A stretch of 64,000 nt of DNA from Asterella californica (Eukaryota; Streptophyta; Marchantiopsida; Marchantiales; Aytoniaceae), in assembly GCA_036924285.1 (NCBI GenBank), contig JAYKYS010000006.1:20868001-20932000 (forward strand), given 5' to 3'. Under the pieces are notes generated by a model, which was not told the origin of the DNA, ran no database searches, and worked only from the letters and a program-made list of their open reading frames with translations. Numbering within the stretch: position 1 is the stretch's first letter; each line of letters begins with the position of its first letter. Positions 24,421 to 34,532 of this stretch are shown piece after piece. Made by a program: the position numbers and the translations under genes.

Positions 24421-24725
24421 AATTCTTCCTGCCACGCACACCTCGTCTGTGTCACGTCCGCTACATGTCCCCCTAAACTTGCTGCTGACTGCCACCCACA
24501 CCTCGTTCGTGCCACGTCATCTTACATCGAAACTCCATGTCACCCTAAATCAAAATGCGAGCCACGTCACCTTGAACATTCTGCTGTTTGCCACGTCAGC
24601 CTGTAATGCTTTGTTGGCAGTCGCAGACTGACTGTGACCGGTAAGAGGTCCTGTCAAGTTGTGTATTGTGCGCGCGAGACCTGTCAAGCAAGTATTTGGG
24701 CTCACAGGGCCTTTCAAGTAAATAA
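24421..24725. repeat. MULE right terminal inverted repeat
   Basis: This is the reverse complement of the left end, with the strongest identity from 24535 to 24725 (GTCACCTTGAACATTCTGC, TACCGGTCACAGTCAG in the left sense, CTTTCAAGTAAATAA at the outer edge). It faces the transposase gene start, consistent with a promoter role. Confidence 0.75.
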
Positions 24726-25684
24726 CTGCGGGAACTACTTGTGTTTCAAGCATGTGTGGCGTCTCCCGGTTTTCCTAAAGAAATTGCGGCTTCCGTGAAT
24801 AAAATATAATTGTACCAGGAAATTCTTGAGGGATAAAAAGAATGAACTTTCTGGTTCCTGCCGGCTTGGTCACGGCAGGGTGGGTTCAAATGTCTACCAC
24901 GTAGACTTTTGAACCGGATCTGAGTGTGGTAGACGTTTGAACCGGATCTCATCCCTTTCGAGGCCCCGTTTCTCGGAATAGCTGGTACAGAGTTTATCTA
25001 CAGGTATGCTTTTCCGCCAGAAGCAGAAAAACATGCCAGTTTCAGCTCGGCATTTTGCTGCGCCCTCTTATCACCAGTAGCGTGGCCAACTGGCTGCGGG
25101 GCATGGAAGTCAATGTGTCATGAAAGTCGTATGAGATTGCTACGTACTCTGTAAGAGTCCTCCTGGTCTCCCGTTTGAAATTTATATCTTTGTCTCATGT
25201 CATTCATGCAACAACCGTGCGTATTCATCTGGTCTCAAAGTCCAGATTCGCGTCGTCGCGTGATGGAGTTTAGTTGTGTTTTCACGACATAATAATATGA
25301 CCGAAGTTGTTATTTATGATACAGAAATTCCTAGAATTATATTATACTCCTTACATGTTTTTGTTATGATTTTCATTTTTCTCGTGTACGGATATTCTGA
25401 GGTAAAAGTGCATAATTCGAGATTCCATCGAAAAGAAAAAAGAAAAAGACTATTAAACCACAGCGCACAGTAATTCAGCTACGGGATGCCTGTAGCCCCC
25501 CATTTTAGAGATCGGATACTTATGTTTTTATAATAATTTATATATTATATAAATTATTATAATAATGAGGTAAGTATTTGGCTACAAATGGAATGATAGA
25601 TAAAGTTGTTAACTTGTCCGTTTTATCTTTTCAAGGGTAACCACAGCATACTCGAACCAGATTGCACATACAGCGACTTCTTGC
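24726..25684. other. Intergenic with small repeats
   Basis: TTTGAACCGGATCT occurs at about 24909 and 24938, next to GTCTACCACGTAGAC. An AT-only palindromic stretch spans 25533-25567. No gene was recognised. Confidence 0.5.
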
Positions 25685-25689
25685 ACCTC

Positions 25690-25770
25690 CAACCGAGAGC
25701 AAGCGGGTTTGAACCCCAGACCTTTCGCTTAGAGGTCTGAGACCCAACCAACTCAGCTACCGATCTTCGA
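25690..25770 (-). other. tRNA-like pseudogene
   Basis: The minus strand carries TAGCTGAGTTGG (good A box) and GGGGTTCAAACCCGC (B box). Between them a CAGACCT/AGGTCTG stem encloses a 9-base loop instead of 7. The acceptor ends do not pair. It shares GCTCTCGGTT after the T-arm with the element at 18612, so the two may be members of one tRNA-derived family. Confidence 0.45.
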
Positions 25771-26254
25771 TAGGCCAGCCTATGAAAATGTAGTGGCTCT
25801 TTGCTATCAAGCTATAATCCTCTATATGTTAGAAAAGAATTAGCTTTTGGATTCTTTTCCATTTAAAATTATTTCCTATTTTTTAAATTTTTTTCTAGAA
25901 AACATGACTTTTCTTTTTCATCCCTTAAAATATATTTTTATTAATTTCCGTTCGTTTATTTCCAAGTCTTGCGAACATGAGTTTGGCATCCTATTACCAG
26001 AGATTTTATACCACTAAATATCATCTGCCCTTCTTTTCTTTCTCTTTTGTTGACCTTGCCATTTACCTTTTAATTCTGCAAAAGACTCAGAATAGTGTAG
26101 ATGTCATCACTAAGTGTTTCTAGTGGCCCACAGTTATTCGTCCCTTTGTTATTATTTGCAAAAATTAAGAATTAATCAATAAAGCATATATTGCTTATGA
26201 TATATCGGTATTATTAACGCTACCCTCGTATTTTACTGACTATTGTAATTTCTA
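25771..26254. other. Intergenic, no gene seen
   Basis: AT-rich flank into which the gypsy element inserted. The duplicated target TCTA is at 26251-26254. Confidence 0.6.
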
Positions 26255-27198
26255 TGTAACACCTTTTGCTTTTTCCCCAAACCAGATGGCATTCGGGCAA
26301 TGATTAATCAAAAGTGGCAGCTGCATGGCACAAGGCAGGCTCAAGAGACTAGATAAAAGAGTGTCGTGAACCCTAAAGGAGGCCATTCTCAGTTTTTCAG
26401 TTTTGGAGAGAGAGCTCTTGGTGGTGAAGGAGGAGACTGTATTTTTCAGTGTAGTGTACATTGCCTTTGAGGTCAGAAATCAGGAGCTAGAACTGATGCA
26501 CATCAAGCTCCTTGGAGAGCAGATTTGAAGAGGGACCTTGAGAGCAGACTTGGGGTGTTGATTAGATCGCTGACTTGGGGTCTGATCTGTTGAGCAACAG
26601 AAATCAGGGCGTTCAGAGTGAAAGTAGGTTCTCTGGTGAAGTCTTAGTTCTGGAGTTGCTGAGTAGTGAAGGATTGCCGGTCCAAGAGCGCTGCGTGACC
26701 TTGTCAGCAAGTAATGCCATGTAATGTATATGAGCCCGTGACTTTCTCCATTCTGATAATTAGGCTTGAGTTGTGTGCTAAAACTGAGTTGGGCGCATCT
26801 GGTGTCGTGTTGACTTCATTTCGGTGTAATTGCTTTGCCTTCCTACTTCCTAGCATCTACTAGGTCTCCTAGTCTTGGCGGTTGCTCCTTGTGGGTCCTG
26901 GCGTTCCGACCTGATCACCAGTAGCGGAAGCGCTGCCCAAATTTTATGCAACCCAGGTCTAGAATAGTTCCACCTGTATTTAGCAACCTAAGATTGACCA
27001 GAGACCTACAAAAGACTAGTTGGTTATTCAAAACCCGTTCAACAGTTATCAAATCCTCGGTGCTCATTAGTGGATAGTTTAACGAACTGGATCTGGAGAC
27101 ACAAATAAAGTATACAGGTCTCTAGGGAGGTTCACGTTCGGCAGTTCATTGGTTAGAGATTAAGGAATCTGTTCCGAGATCTGCGGTAGAACGTTACA
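26255..27198 (+). repeat. Gypsy left LTR
   Basis: 944 bp, TGTAACACC to ACGTTACA, identical to 32432-33375 except for one base. It supplies the promoter in such elements. I see no unambiguous TATA box. Confidence 0.97.
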
Positions 27199-27200
27199 GT

Positions 27201-27212
27201 TGGTATCAGAGC
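27201..27212 (+). promoter_or_regulatory. Gypsy primer binding site
   Basis: TGGTATCAGAGC, two bases after the LTR, is complementary to the 3' end of plant initiator tRNA-Met, the usual primer of plant LTR retrotransposons. Confidence 0.9.
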
Positions 27213-27248
27213 AGGCTCAAGTTGAGTCTTAGCTAAACACCATCGACA

Positions 27249-30200
27249 ATGGAGGCTGTGTCGACCGAGTTGGACGAGATGAAAGCATTGCTGAGAGAGT
27301 TGGAAGGCCGACTTGAGCAAGTGGAAGCTGAGAACAAGGTGCTGAAGGCGGATCTAACTCAAGCAAAAGTGACACAAGAAAAGGAAGCGGAGGTCCCTGT
27401 ACTGCAAATCGAGCAAGTCAAGGATTTAGCACTACCAGGTGAAGAAGCAGTTGATATTGCTCAAGCAGATAAGAATGAAGATGGGTCACAGAAGGTGCAA
27501 GAGAATGTTGCAGAAGGCAGCTCGGCCAAAGAAGGGCACAAGCGGAAAGTGAAATGGGCTGAACCAGCAACACCATCAGCCTTCAACGGTGAGAAAAGCT
27601 TTTCCAAGTTTGAATTGTGGGTTACTGAGATGGAGAATTACTTGGAGAACTTCGATGAGCGCAGCTGGTTCACCTATGCTGTTAGTAGACTGGAAGGAGA
27701 GGCTAAGGAATGGTATGGAGGTCAACAGCGGATGAGGAGTTTGAACGGTACAACTCCTATGTCCACTTGGCCGGAGCTGAAGGATGAACTCAGAAGACAT
27801 CTGGTACCGGTGGATGAAGCTACACAGTTTCGGCTGGAGCTCATTCATCTGAGACAGACAGGAAGTATCAGACAGTATCTCCAGCGATTTTCTGAGTTGG
27901 TTACTCGTTTGCACATGGTGGATCGCACCGACTTGCTGTTTCACTTGAAGAAAGGTCTGCAAGGTTTCTATGCTAGTGTGTTTGATAGCTGGGTTATGTT
28001 TCATAAGTCCGAGGACATGCAAGACTTGTTTGCATTTCTGGAAGCAGCAGAGAACACTAGGGAATGTAACTACACCGTGCAGCCCTCCAAGTTTCAACGT
28101 GGAACAAGTGATGGCGAGCCTAGTAGAGGATTTTGGCGCAATCCTCAAGGACAGATAGCGTCCTCTCAGAATAGAGGTGGTAGAGGACGTGGTGGTGGAA
28201 GATTTGGTGCAGCGGGAAGGAGGTTTCCTCGTGGATCTCAACAGCAAGGAGTTTCTCGTGGTCCTACTCAGACCCGACCTACTGGATCCTATGCATCCAA
28301 TGCAGGATCCAACCAAGCTTCGACTTCAGGTGCTAGGAGCAGTGGCGCTAGCAGTGCTACACCTTCAAGAACGATCATCTGTTTTCGATGCGGACGAGAT
28401 GGTCACATCGCTCGTGAGTGTCCCCAACGTTCAACAGCGAGCAATGTTCGTGGGTTGACAGCTGAAGAGACAACCAGTGTGGAAGAACCAGTTGAGGCGA
28501 CTATTGAAGCAGAGGTATGTGCTGGTGAGCATTTGGTAGAGCATGGGGATTTTCTGCCGTGGATTGAAGTGAAAATAGGAAACCACCGGTGTTGTTTGCT
28601 TATTGATACTGGAGCAGATGTGAATGTCTTGGATGAAAAACTAGTCAGGACCTTAGGGGTGACTAGAACCAAGATCATGAGCCCGTTGTTGGTAAGGTTT
28701 GTGCAAGGTAGCACAACCGTTACAGAAAAACTCATGAGTGTTCCTGTTACTGTTGGAGGGGTAACTAGGAAGCACGAGTTTTTAGTTATGAGCTTAGGCG
28801 ACACGATGGAAGGTATCTTGTCCTGGTCTTGGTTACAAGAGACCAAAGCCAAGCTAGATGTTCAAGAAGGGAACGTCATAGTCATGGATCGATGGGGCTT
28901 GGGTCAACCACATCCTTTGATCATCAAAGAGAGACCCAAGGAGCCAAACCATGCTGCTCATAAGTTCCAACGAGCCAAGGTGGCATTTCAGATCTGCACG
29001 GCCAGACAGTTTGGAAAGCATATCAAGTTGGTTGACGAAGCTTGGGTTGCAGTGATGTCTAAACCCAAGGTGAAGACGGATGAGGAAGAACGTGTTGCTG
29101 CTCTTCCCATACATACCGATATGCAGGCATTGATTGAGAGGTATTCTCATCTAATGCCGGACCAGTTACCAACAGGACTTCCGCCGAGGAGAGCCTTGGA
29201 TCATGCTATTGATCTGGTTCCTGGGGCTACCCCTACTGTAGTGCCATCAAGACGGATGTCGTTTGATGAGCTGACAGAGCTGAAGACTCAGTTGAAAGAG
29301 TTGGTAGCTCAGGGTATCTTACGACCTAGTATATCACCTTATGCTGCCCCGGTGTTGTTCGTGGCCAAGAAGGATGGTGGTATTCGCATGTGTGCGGACT
29401 ATCGTGCACTCAATAAGGTTACTGTCAAGAACAAGTATCCTCTTCCTCTCATGGATGAAACCACCGATCGGTTGGCCACAGGAAGGTATTTCACCAAGCT
29501 GGATCTACGTTCTGGATATCACCAGATCAGGATCAAAGAAGGAGATGAAGAAAAGACAGCTGTAAGGACGAGGTATGGCTTGTTTGAGTATACAGTGCTG
29601 CCGTTTGGATTGTCCAATGCACCTGGTACTTTCTGCAGGCTAATGAACGAGATCTTCAGAGATCTCTTGGATGAGAGTGTTATCGTGTACCTAGACGATA
29701 TCATCATCTTCTCATCCACTTGGGATCAGCATCTAGTAGATGTTGAAATGGTGTTTAAGCGCCTAGAAGAACATCAACTCTATCTCAAGAAGAGCAAGTG
29801 CTCTTTTGGACAAGAGAGTGTAGTGTTTCTAGGATGTTTGATCGATGCGCAGGGCATTCATCCTAACAGGGCTAAGATTCGAGCCATTGTTGAATGGAAG
29901 AGACCTGAGAGTGTTCATGAGCTCAGATCTTTTCTTGGATTAGCCACATATTTTCGGCGCTTTGTTTATCAGTATGCGCATAAAGCCGCACCTTTGTTTG
30001 GCTTATTGCGCAAGGCTTCCAAAGTTGTTTGGAATCCAGCAGCTGAACGAGCATTTCAAGGATTGAAACAAGCACTGACAGAGATGCCCGTGCTAGCTCT
30101 TCCAAAGATGGGAGAACCTTTCGAGGTTCACACAGATGCTTCTCAATGGGCCATTGGAGGAGTGTTGATGCAAGGAAAGCATCCGGTGGCTTACGAAAGT

Positions 30201-31886
30201 CACAAGTTCTCAGAGACTGAGGCAAAATGGCCTGCTCATGAACAAGAGATGTTCGCAGTTATCCATTGTTTGAAGCGTTGGGAGCATTATTTGTTACCAC
30301 GCAAAGTTACTGTTGTAACGGACTGTGAGGGTAATACATACTTTCAGAGTAAACCTCGTTTGTCACGTAAACAACAGAGGTGGCAAGTGGAGCTTGCACG
30401 TTTTGATATCGAATGGCGGTATCAAAAGGGGAAGGAAAATATTCCAGCGGATGTGTTAAGCAGACGTGTCCAGGCGTTAACAACCCAAGACACAAGTGAA
30501 GAGCTTTTGGATCGAATCAGACAAGCATTGCCAGATGATCCTCAGGCTCAACGTTGGACCAGCCAACAAGGGAGAGATCCATTGGTACGTCATCTCTCAT
30601 TTCGCAATGGCCTTTGGTTTTACAAGCAAACCAAGGTCTATGTTCCAGCTGGATCTCTAAGGACACTCGTCATGCAAGAATGTCATGATTGTGAACTGGC
30701 TGGACATGGAGGACAAAATAGAACATTGCAACGAGTTAAAGAGCAGTTCTATTGGCCGTCCATGTTGGAGGATGTAATCAAGTACGTGCAGACTTGCTTG
30801 ACATGTCAGCAACAACGAACTGAGCGGAGGAGACCTGCAGGGTTGCTGAGGCCATTGCCAATACCTGATGGGCCTTGGGAGAGCATAAGTATGGACTTAT
30901 GCACAGGTTTACCCGAATCAGGAGGTTTTGATGCTTTGTTAGTTGTTATAGATCGTTTCAGTAAGCAAGCTCACCTCATCCCTTGTAGGGAAGCAGTGAC
31001 GTCAAGAGATGCCGCTGAACTGTTTATACGATATATTTTTAAGTATCATGGGATGCCTAAAGACATTGTTTCAGATCTGGATAGGAGGTTTGTAGCTGAT
31101 TTTTGGAAGGGTTTGTTTCGAAGGCTCGGAACTACCCTCAAGTTCAGTTCCTCTTATCATCCTGAAACTGATGGTCAGACGGAAAGGACGATCCAGATAG
31201 TAGAACAAGGGTTGAGAAACTATATCATGCGAGATCAGAGTGACTGGAGCGAGCACTTGGACTTGGTAGAGTTTACATATAACAACACCAAGCACTCGAG
31301 TACAGGATTTAAACCATTTGAAGTGGTTTATCGGGGCTCTCATGCACCTTGGACTCCTATAGCTTTAGCTACCAAGGGGCATGAAAACACAGGAAGGTCG
31401 AACCAGGATCCTCCAGATCTAGAGACTTTCATACGCGTTCAGGGTACTGTGTTTCAAGAAGCCAAGAAACACATGGAGAAGGCACAACAACGGTATGCTA
31501 AGTATGCAAACCGTGGTAGGCAAGATTTACAATTCGAAGAAGGACAGAGAGTCTGGTTGAGAACCAAGAACTTCAGAATCCCAGCAGGGGTGGATTTAGC
31601 CAAGAAGCTTCTTCCAAAGTGGGCAGGACCGTTCCTGATCGAGAAAAAGTTAGGTCCTGTGACCTATAAGTTACGTTTTCCAGCTAGTATGAAGCATTAT
31701 CACCCTATTATTCATGTTTCTAACTTAAAGATGTTTCGTGAGGAACTAGAGTCGTTGCCAGGAAGATATCAGAAATGGCATCCAGTGTTAGAAGCATTAC
31801 CAAGAGCTGATGATCTTGAGTTGATTGAGATAGTAGATCATCGAGCATCACCGAATCCAGATGGAGCTGGGGAACCCGTTACTTAA
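27249..31886 (+). CDS. Gypsy gag-pol polyprotein, 1545 aa
   Basis: One uninterrupted frame encodes gag and pol. An N-terminal coiled coil (about 1-50) precedes the gag domain (about 100-290), a Gly/Arg-rich linker and a CCHC knuckle CFRCGRDGHIARECP (about 378-392). Then come an aspartic protease (LLIDTGADVNV, Asp about 453), reverse transcriptase (YLDD at about 814-817) and RNase H (HTDASQWAIGG, Asp about 963). The integrase has an HHCC zinc site near 1146 and the catalytic triad Asp about 1216, Asp about 1276 and Glu about 1312, followed by a GPF module (WAGPF) and HVSNLKMF. All key catalytic residues are present, so the enzyme set looks functional. The frame stops where a chromodomain begins (LELIEIVDHR), see next entry. 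The ATG at 27249 follows the primer site by 36 bases. Confidence 0.95.
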   Translation: MEAVSTELDEMKALLRELEGRLEQVEAENKVLKADLTQAKVTQEKEAEVPVLQIEQVKDLALPGEEAVDIAQADKNEDGSQKVQENVAEGSSAKEGHKRKVKWAEPATPSAFNGEKSFSKFELWVTEMENYLENFDERSWFTYAVSRLEGEAKEWYGGQQRMRSLNGTTPMSTWPELKDELRRHLVPVDEATQFRLELIHLRQTGSIRQYLQRFSELVTRLHMVDRTDLLFHLKKGLQGFYASVFDSWVMFHKSEDMQDLFAFLEAAENTRECNYTVQPSKFQRGTSDGEPSRGFWRNPQGQIASSQNRGGRGRGGGRFGAAGRRFPRGSQQQGVSRGPTQTRPTGSYASNAGSNQASTSGARSSGASSATPSRTIICFRCGRDGHIARECPQRSTASNVRGLTAEETTSVEEPVEATIEAEVCAGEHLVEHGDFLPWIEVKIGNHRCCLLIDTGADVNVLDEKLVRTLGVTRTKIMSPLLVRFVQGSTTVTEKLMSVPVTVGGVTRKHEFLVMSLGDTMEGILSWSWLQETKAKLDVQEGNVIVMDRWGLGQPHPLIIKERPKEPNHAAHKFQRAKVAFQICTARQFGKHIKLVDEAWVAVMSKPKVKTDEEERVAALPIHTDMQALIERYSHLMPDQLPTGLPPRRALDHAIDLVPGATPTVVPSRRMSFDELTELKTQLKELVAQGILRPSISPYAAPVLFVAKKDGGIRMCADYRALNKVTVKNKYPLPLMDETTDRLATGRYFTKLDLRSGYHQIRIKEGDEEKTAVRTRYGLFEYTVLPFGLSNAPGTFCRLMNEIFRDLLDESVIVYLDDIIIFSSTWDQHLVDVEMVFKRLEEHQLYLKKSKCSFGQESVVFLGCLIDAQGIHPNRAKIRAIVEWKRPESVHELRSFLGLATYFRRFVYQYAHKAAPLFGLLRKASKVVWNPAAERAFQGLKQALTEMPVLALPKMGEPFEVHTDASQWAIGGVLMQGKHPVAYESHKFSETEAKWPAHEQEMFAVIHCLKRWEHYLLPRKVTVVTDCEGNTYFQSKPRLSRKQQRWQVELARFDIEWRYQKGKENIPADVLSRRVQALTTQDTSEELLDRIRQALPDDPQAQRWTSQQGRDPLVRHLSFRNGLWFYKQTKVYVPAGSLRTLVMQECHDCELAGHGGQNRTLQRVKEQFYWPSMLEDVIKYVQTCLTCQQQRTERRRPAGLLRPLPIPDGPWESISMDLCTGLPESGGFDALLVVIDRFSKQAHLIPCREAVTSRDAAELFIRYIFKYHGMPKDIVSDLDRRFVADFWKGLFRRLGTTLKFSSSYHPETDGQTERTIQIVEQGLRNYIMRDQSDWSEHLDLVEFTYNNTKHSSTGFKPFEVVYRGSHAPWTPIALATKGHENTGRSNQDPPDLETFIRVQGTVFQEAKKHMEKAQQRYAKYANRGRQDLQFEEGQRVWLRTKNFRIPAGVDLAKKLLPKWAGPFLIEKKLGPVTYKLRFPASMKHYHPIIHVSNLKMFREELESLPGRYQKWHPVLEALPRADDLELIEIVDHRASPNPDGAGEPVT

Positions 31887-32030
31887 TACCTATGTCGTTG
31901 GACAGGTAGAGTTCCGGGATTGGTAAGTGAAGCTTGAGAGTACCTAGATGATCTAGCATTGTACAAGTTTCAGGAACCACTGCGTAGATATTTTGTGAGA
32001 CGACAATCTGCAGTGGTCTCTTCCAGCTAA
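31850..32030 (+). pseudogene. Chromodomain split by two in-frame stops
   Basis: The polyprotein ends with a chromodomain-like start (EIVDHR) and TAA at 31884-31886. The same frame continues with YLCRWTGRVPG, TGA at 31935-31937, then EYLDDLALYKFQE and a basic tail RRYFVRRQ to TAA at 32028-32030. The pattern of hydrophobic and Trp residues (YLxRWxG) is that of a chromovirus chromodomain, which tethers integrase to modified histones. Both internal stops fit single C-to-T/G-to-A changes (Gln or Trp codons). The integrase therefore probably lacks a complete chromodomain in this copy. Confidence 0.7.
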
Positions 32031-32431
32031 GCGGTGGATTGAATCGAGTCAGGAGAGTCATGCAAAGGGCCCTTCAAGGACACTGGAACCGAGTAGATCT
32101 GGCCAATCTGCTCGTCTAAAGGTGGAGTTGTGGTCTGCTGACTTCTTATGACTGTCGGATGTCAATCAGGTTTAGGCTGACGCTACTATGGTGTATCATA
32201 GTAAGGAGGTGGATAAAAAGAAACTGACGAGTTCACCACCTGGAAGCTAGGGTTCTGTCTCACCCGAAAGCTTCAACGGATGCTCGGTAATGGAGCATAG
32301 CCTTGAGAAAGGGCTTAATCTTACCCTGGATGGGGTACTGTTCCTCTGGATTTGAGGAAGTGTTGTTTCTAATGTGGTATTGTAGATACCGCAGTTCAGT
32401 GGAAGAACAGCGTTTTGCTGGTTGGGGCGAT
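32031..32431 (+). other. Gypsy 3' untranslated region
   Basis: Between the frame remnant and the right LTR. A purine-rich run GGTTGGGGCGA lies against the LTR at 32420-32430 but is a weak polypurine tract. No ORF with a domain. Confidence 0.6.
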
Positions 32432-33375
32432 TGTAACACCTTTTGCTTTTTCCCCAAACCAGATGGCATTCGGGCAATGATTAATCAAAAGTGGCAGCTG
32501 CATGGCACAAGGCAGGCTCAAGAGACTAGATAAAAGAGTGTCGTGAACCCTAAAGGAGGCCATTCTCAGTTTTTCAGTTTTGGAGAGAGAGCTCTTGGTG
32601 GTGAAGGAGGAGACTGTATTTTTCAGTGTAGTGTACATTGCCTTTGAGGTCAGAAATCAGGAGCTAGAACTGATGCACATCAAGCTCCTTGGAGAGCAGA
32701 TTTGAAGAGGGACCTTGAGAGCAGACTTGGGGTGTTGATTAGATCGCTGACTTGGGGTCTGATCTGTTGAGCAACAGAAATCAGGGCGTTCAGAGTGAAA
32801 GTAGGTTCTCTGGTGAAGTCTTAGTTCTGGAGTTGCTGAGTAGTGAAGGATTGCCGGTCCAAGAGCGCTGCGTGACCTTGTCAGCAAGTAATGCCATGTA
32901 ATGTATATGAGCCCGTGACTTTCTCCATTCTGATAATTAGGCTTGAGTTGTGTGCTAAAACTGAGTTGGGCGCATCTGGTGTCGTGTTGACTTCATTTCG
33001 GTGTAATTGCTTTGCCTTCCTACTTCCTAGCATCTACTAGGTCTCCTAGTCTTGGCGGTTGCTCCTTGTGGGTCCTGGCGTTCCGACCTGATCACCAGTA
33101 GCGGAAGCGCTGCCCAAATTTTATGCAACCCAGGTCTAGAATAGTTCCACCTGTATTTAGCAACCTAAGATTGACCAGAGACCTACAAAAGACTAGTTGG
33201 TTATTCAAAACCCGTTCAACAGTTATCAAATCCTCGGTGCTCATTAGTGGATAGTTTAACGAACTGGATCTAGAGACACAAATAAAGTATACAGGTCTCT
33301 AGGGAGGTTCACGTTCGGCAGTTCATTGGTTAGAGATTAAGGAATCTGTTCCGAGATCTGCGGTAGAACGTTACA
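32432..33375 (+). repeat. Gypsy right LTR
   Basis: 944 bp, same as the left LTR except one base, followed directly by the TCTA target copy. Confidence 0.97.
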
Positions 33376-33379
33376 TCTA

Positions 33380-34532
33380 GTAAATGCGTCACTCCACTCC
33401 TCTCGGTTGTACGGCGGCTCATGTTCCCTGTACATACCTTCCTGTCCGCGCTTGGGACTCGCTCTGGGCCACCGCTCGGTAAGGTCTCTGGAAGAGGACT
33501 CGGTTGCTTGCCGTGTTTTGCAATGTAAACCAGAGTTTTCCTCCTTGCAGTCGGAAGCATCCTGGATGTTGATATTTCTGTCGGTTACTTTCCGGGAACA
33601 TCCCCTTTCCCGTCACCCTGATTTCCGATTGGATCAATTAGCCGTCTGCGTTTGGCGGTAATTTCCTTTCATTTCAGCGAGCTATACGAAATGTTCATAT
33701 TATTTAGCTCGTCAATGCGCTTTCTTGTTTTAGACGGGGTATTTAATATCATTTTTATTCACATTATATACATATATATATTGAAAAATGTGGAAGTATG
33801 TCGCTATTTTGTGTTTTGTAGGTTTCTGCAACGCGACGCTGCTGTCTTTATACAAGACCTCGTGCACTGGACTGAACCCCGGGAGATAAATGGTTATATA
33901 TATAGAAGTCGGGAAAAACTGGACTCCAACAGTGGCTTTATCGGTCCTGATGGTCTGTATGGTGAGTTTGGTCATTTGGCGGTACCATTCTGGTCTTGCA
34001 AGAGCCTCAATCTCAGCCTGCTGTCGCCCCGTCTCGCCGCGACTCGGCATGCCCTTGCCTGCCACCGTGCTGCTGTATTGATGATGGTGACAGTGTAATC
34101 TGACGATCGAGCGAGCATCAAATCGGTGTGACAGACTTCTGCCCGAGAGTGCGCAATGGAGTATTGGTTCGTTCACGCCAGGAAATCAGCGGTGTCCATC
34201 AGCAATGTCGTATAGAGACAGAGAGAGAGGGAGAAAGAATAGGGGAAATCGTTGCCGTGCGTCGATTTTCTTCTCAGGTCACGTTATGAGTGTCGCTGGT
34301 TTGCTGAAGAGCTCGAGCCTTGCTCCGTTTCACTCTGTCTCTACATATGGCGTTTCCTGTCATGCCCGCAAATAAGGAATCTGGCCTCCGGATACGTTCT
34401 CGCGCTGAGGCGTAGTTGCTATGCGAAGAACAGATCTCCGCGAGAGTTCTGGTGTCCGTGGCTGCTTCCTTGTGAGGAAGCAGAAGCAAAGACCGCCCGC
34501 CGAAGAGGACTTTGCACTGAACTTCAGACACC
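33380..34532. other. Upstream region of the F-box gene
   Basis: Moderate GC content. Several ORFs on both strands lack domains. It probably includes the promoter and 5' leader of the F-box gene. The recent gypsy element now forms the distal boundary of this region. Confidence 0.5.

Larger units (their letters stand above)
12543..24725. mobile_element. Large Mutator-like element (MULE), 12.2 kb
   Basis: Inverted ends of about 275-305 bp (12543-12818 and 24421-24725) are about 88 percent identical over the outer 193 bases by hand alignment. Long inverted ends are typical of MULEs. Inside, a decayed MURA-type transposase with a SWIM zinc finger lies on the minus strand next to the right end, and an unrecognised plus-strand ORF cluster lies next to the left end, an opposed layout like that of maize MuDR. 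The interior also holds PP2C-like and H+-ATPase-like fragments. No 8-11 bp target duplication is visible at the ends, so the outer limits are uncertain. An alternative is that the two ends belong to different copies and the interior is a mosaic. Confidence 0.65.
26255..33375 (+). mobile_element. Young Ty3/gypsy chromovirus-type retrotransposon
   Basis: This is a complete 7121-bp element with two 944-bp LTRs that differ at a single base by my comparison (G at the position before AGACACAA near 27095, A in the right copy). The LTRs begin TGTAAC and end GTTACA, a perfect 6-base inversion. A 4-bp target duplication TCTA flanks it (26251-26254 and 33376-33379). The primer site, one long gag-pol ORF and a 545-bp 3' region follow in the usual order. 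Near-identical LTRs mean recent insertion. It sits about 1.2 kb upstream of the F-box gene. Confidence 0.97.

Noticed and set aside
12495..24761. GTGTGGCG at 12495-12502 and 24754-24761 as an 8-bp MULE target duplication
   Set aside because: The copies lie 40 and 28 bases outside the matching inverted ends, and the intervening sequences do not pair, so a chance 8-mer is likely.
25690..25770. Functional tRNA gene
   Set aside because: The anticodon loop is 9 bases and the acceptor stem does not pair, despite good A and B boxes.
27576..28852. Minus-strand ORFs of 246 and 149 codons
   Set aside because: They lie antisense to the intact gypsy gag and protease coding region, and their translations show no domain.
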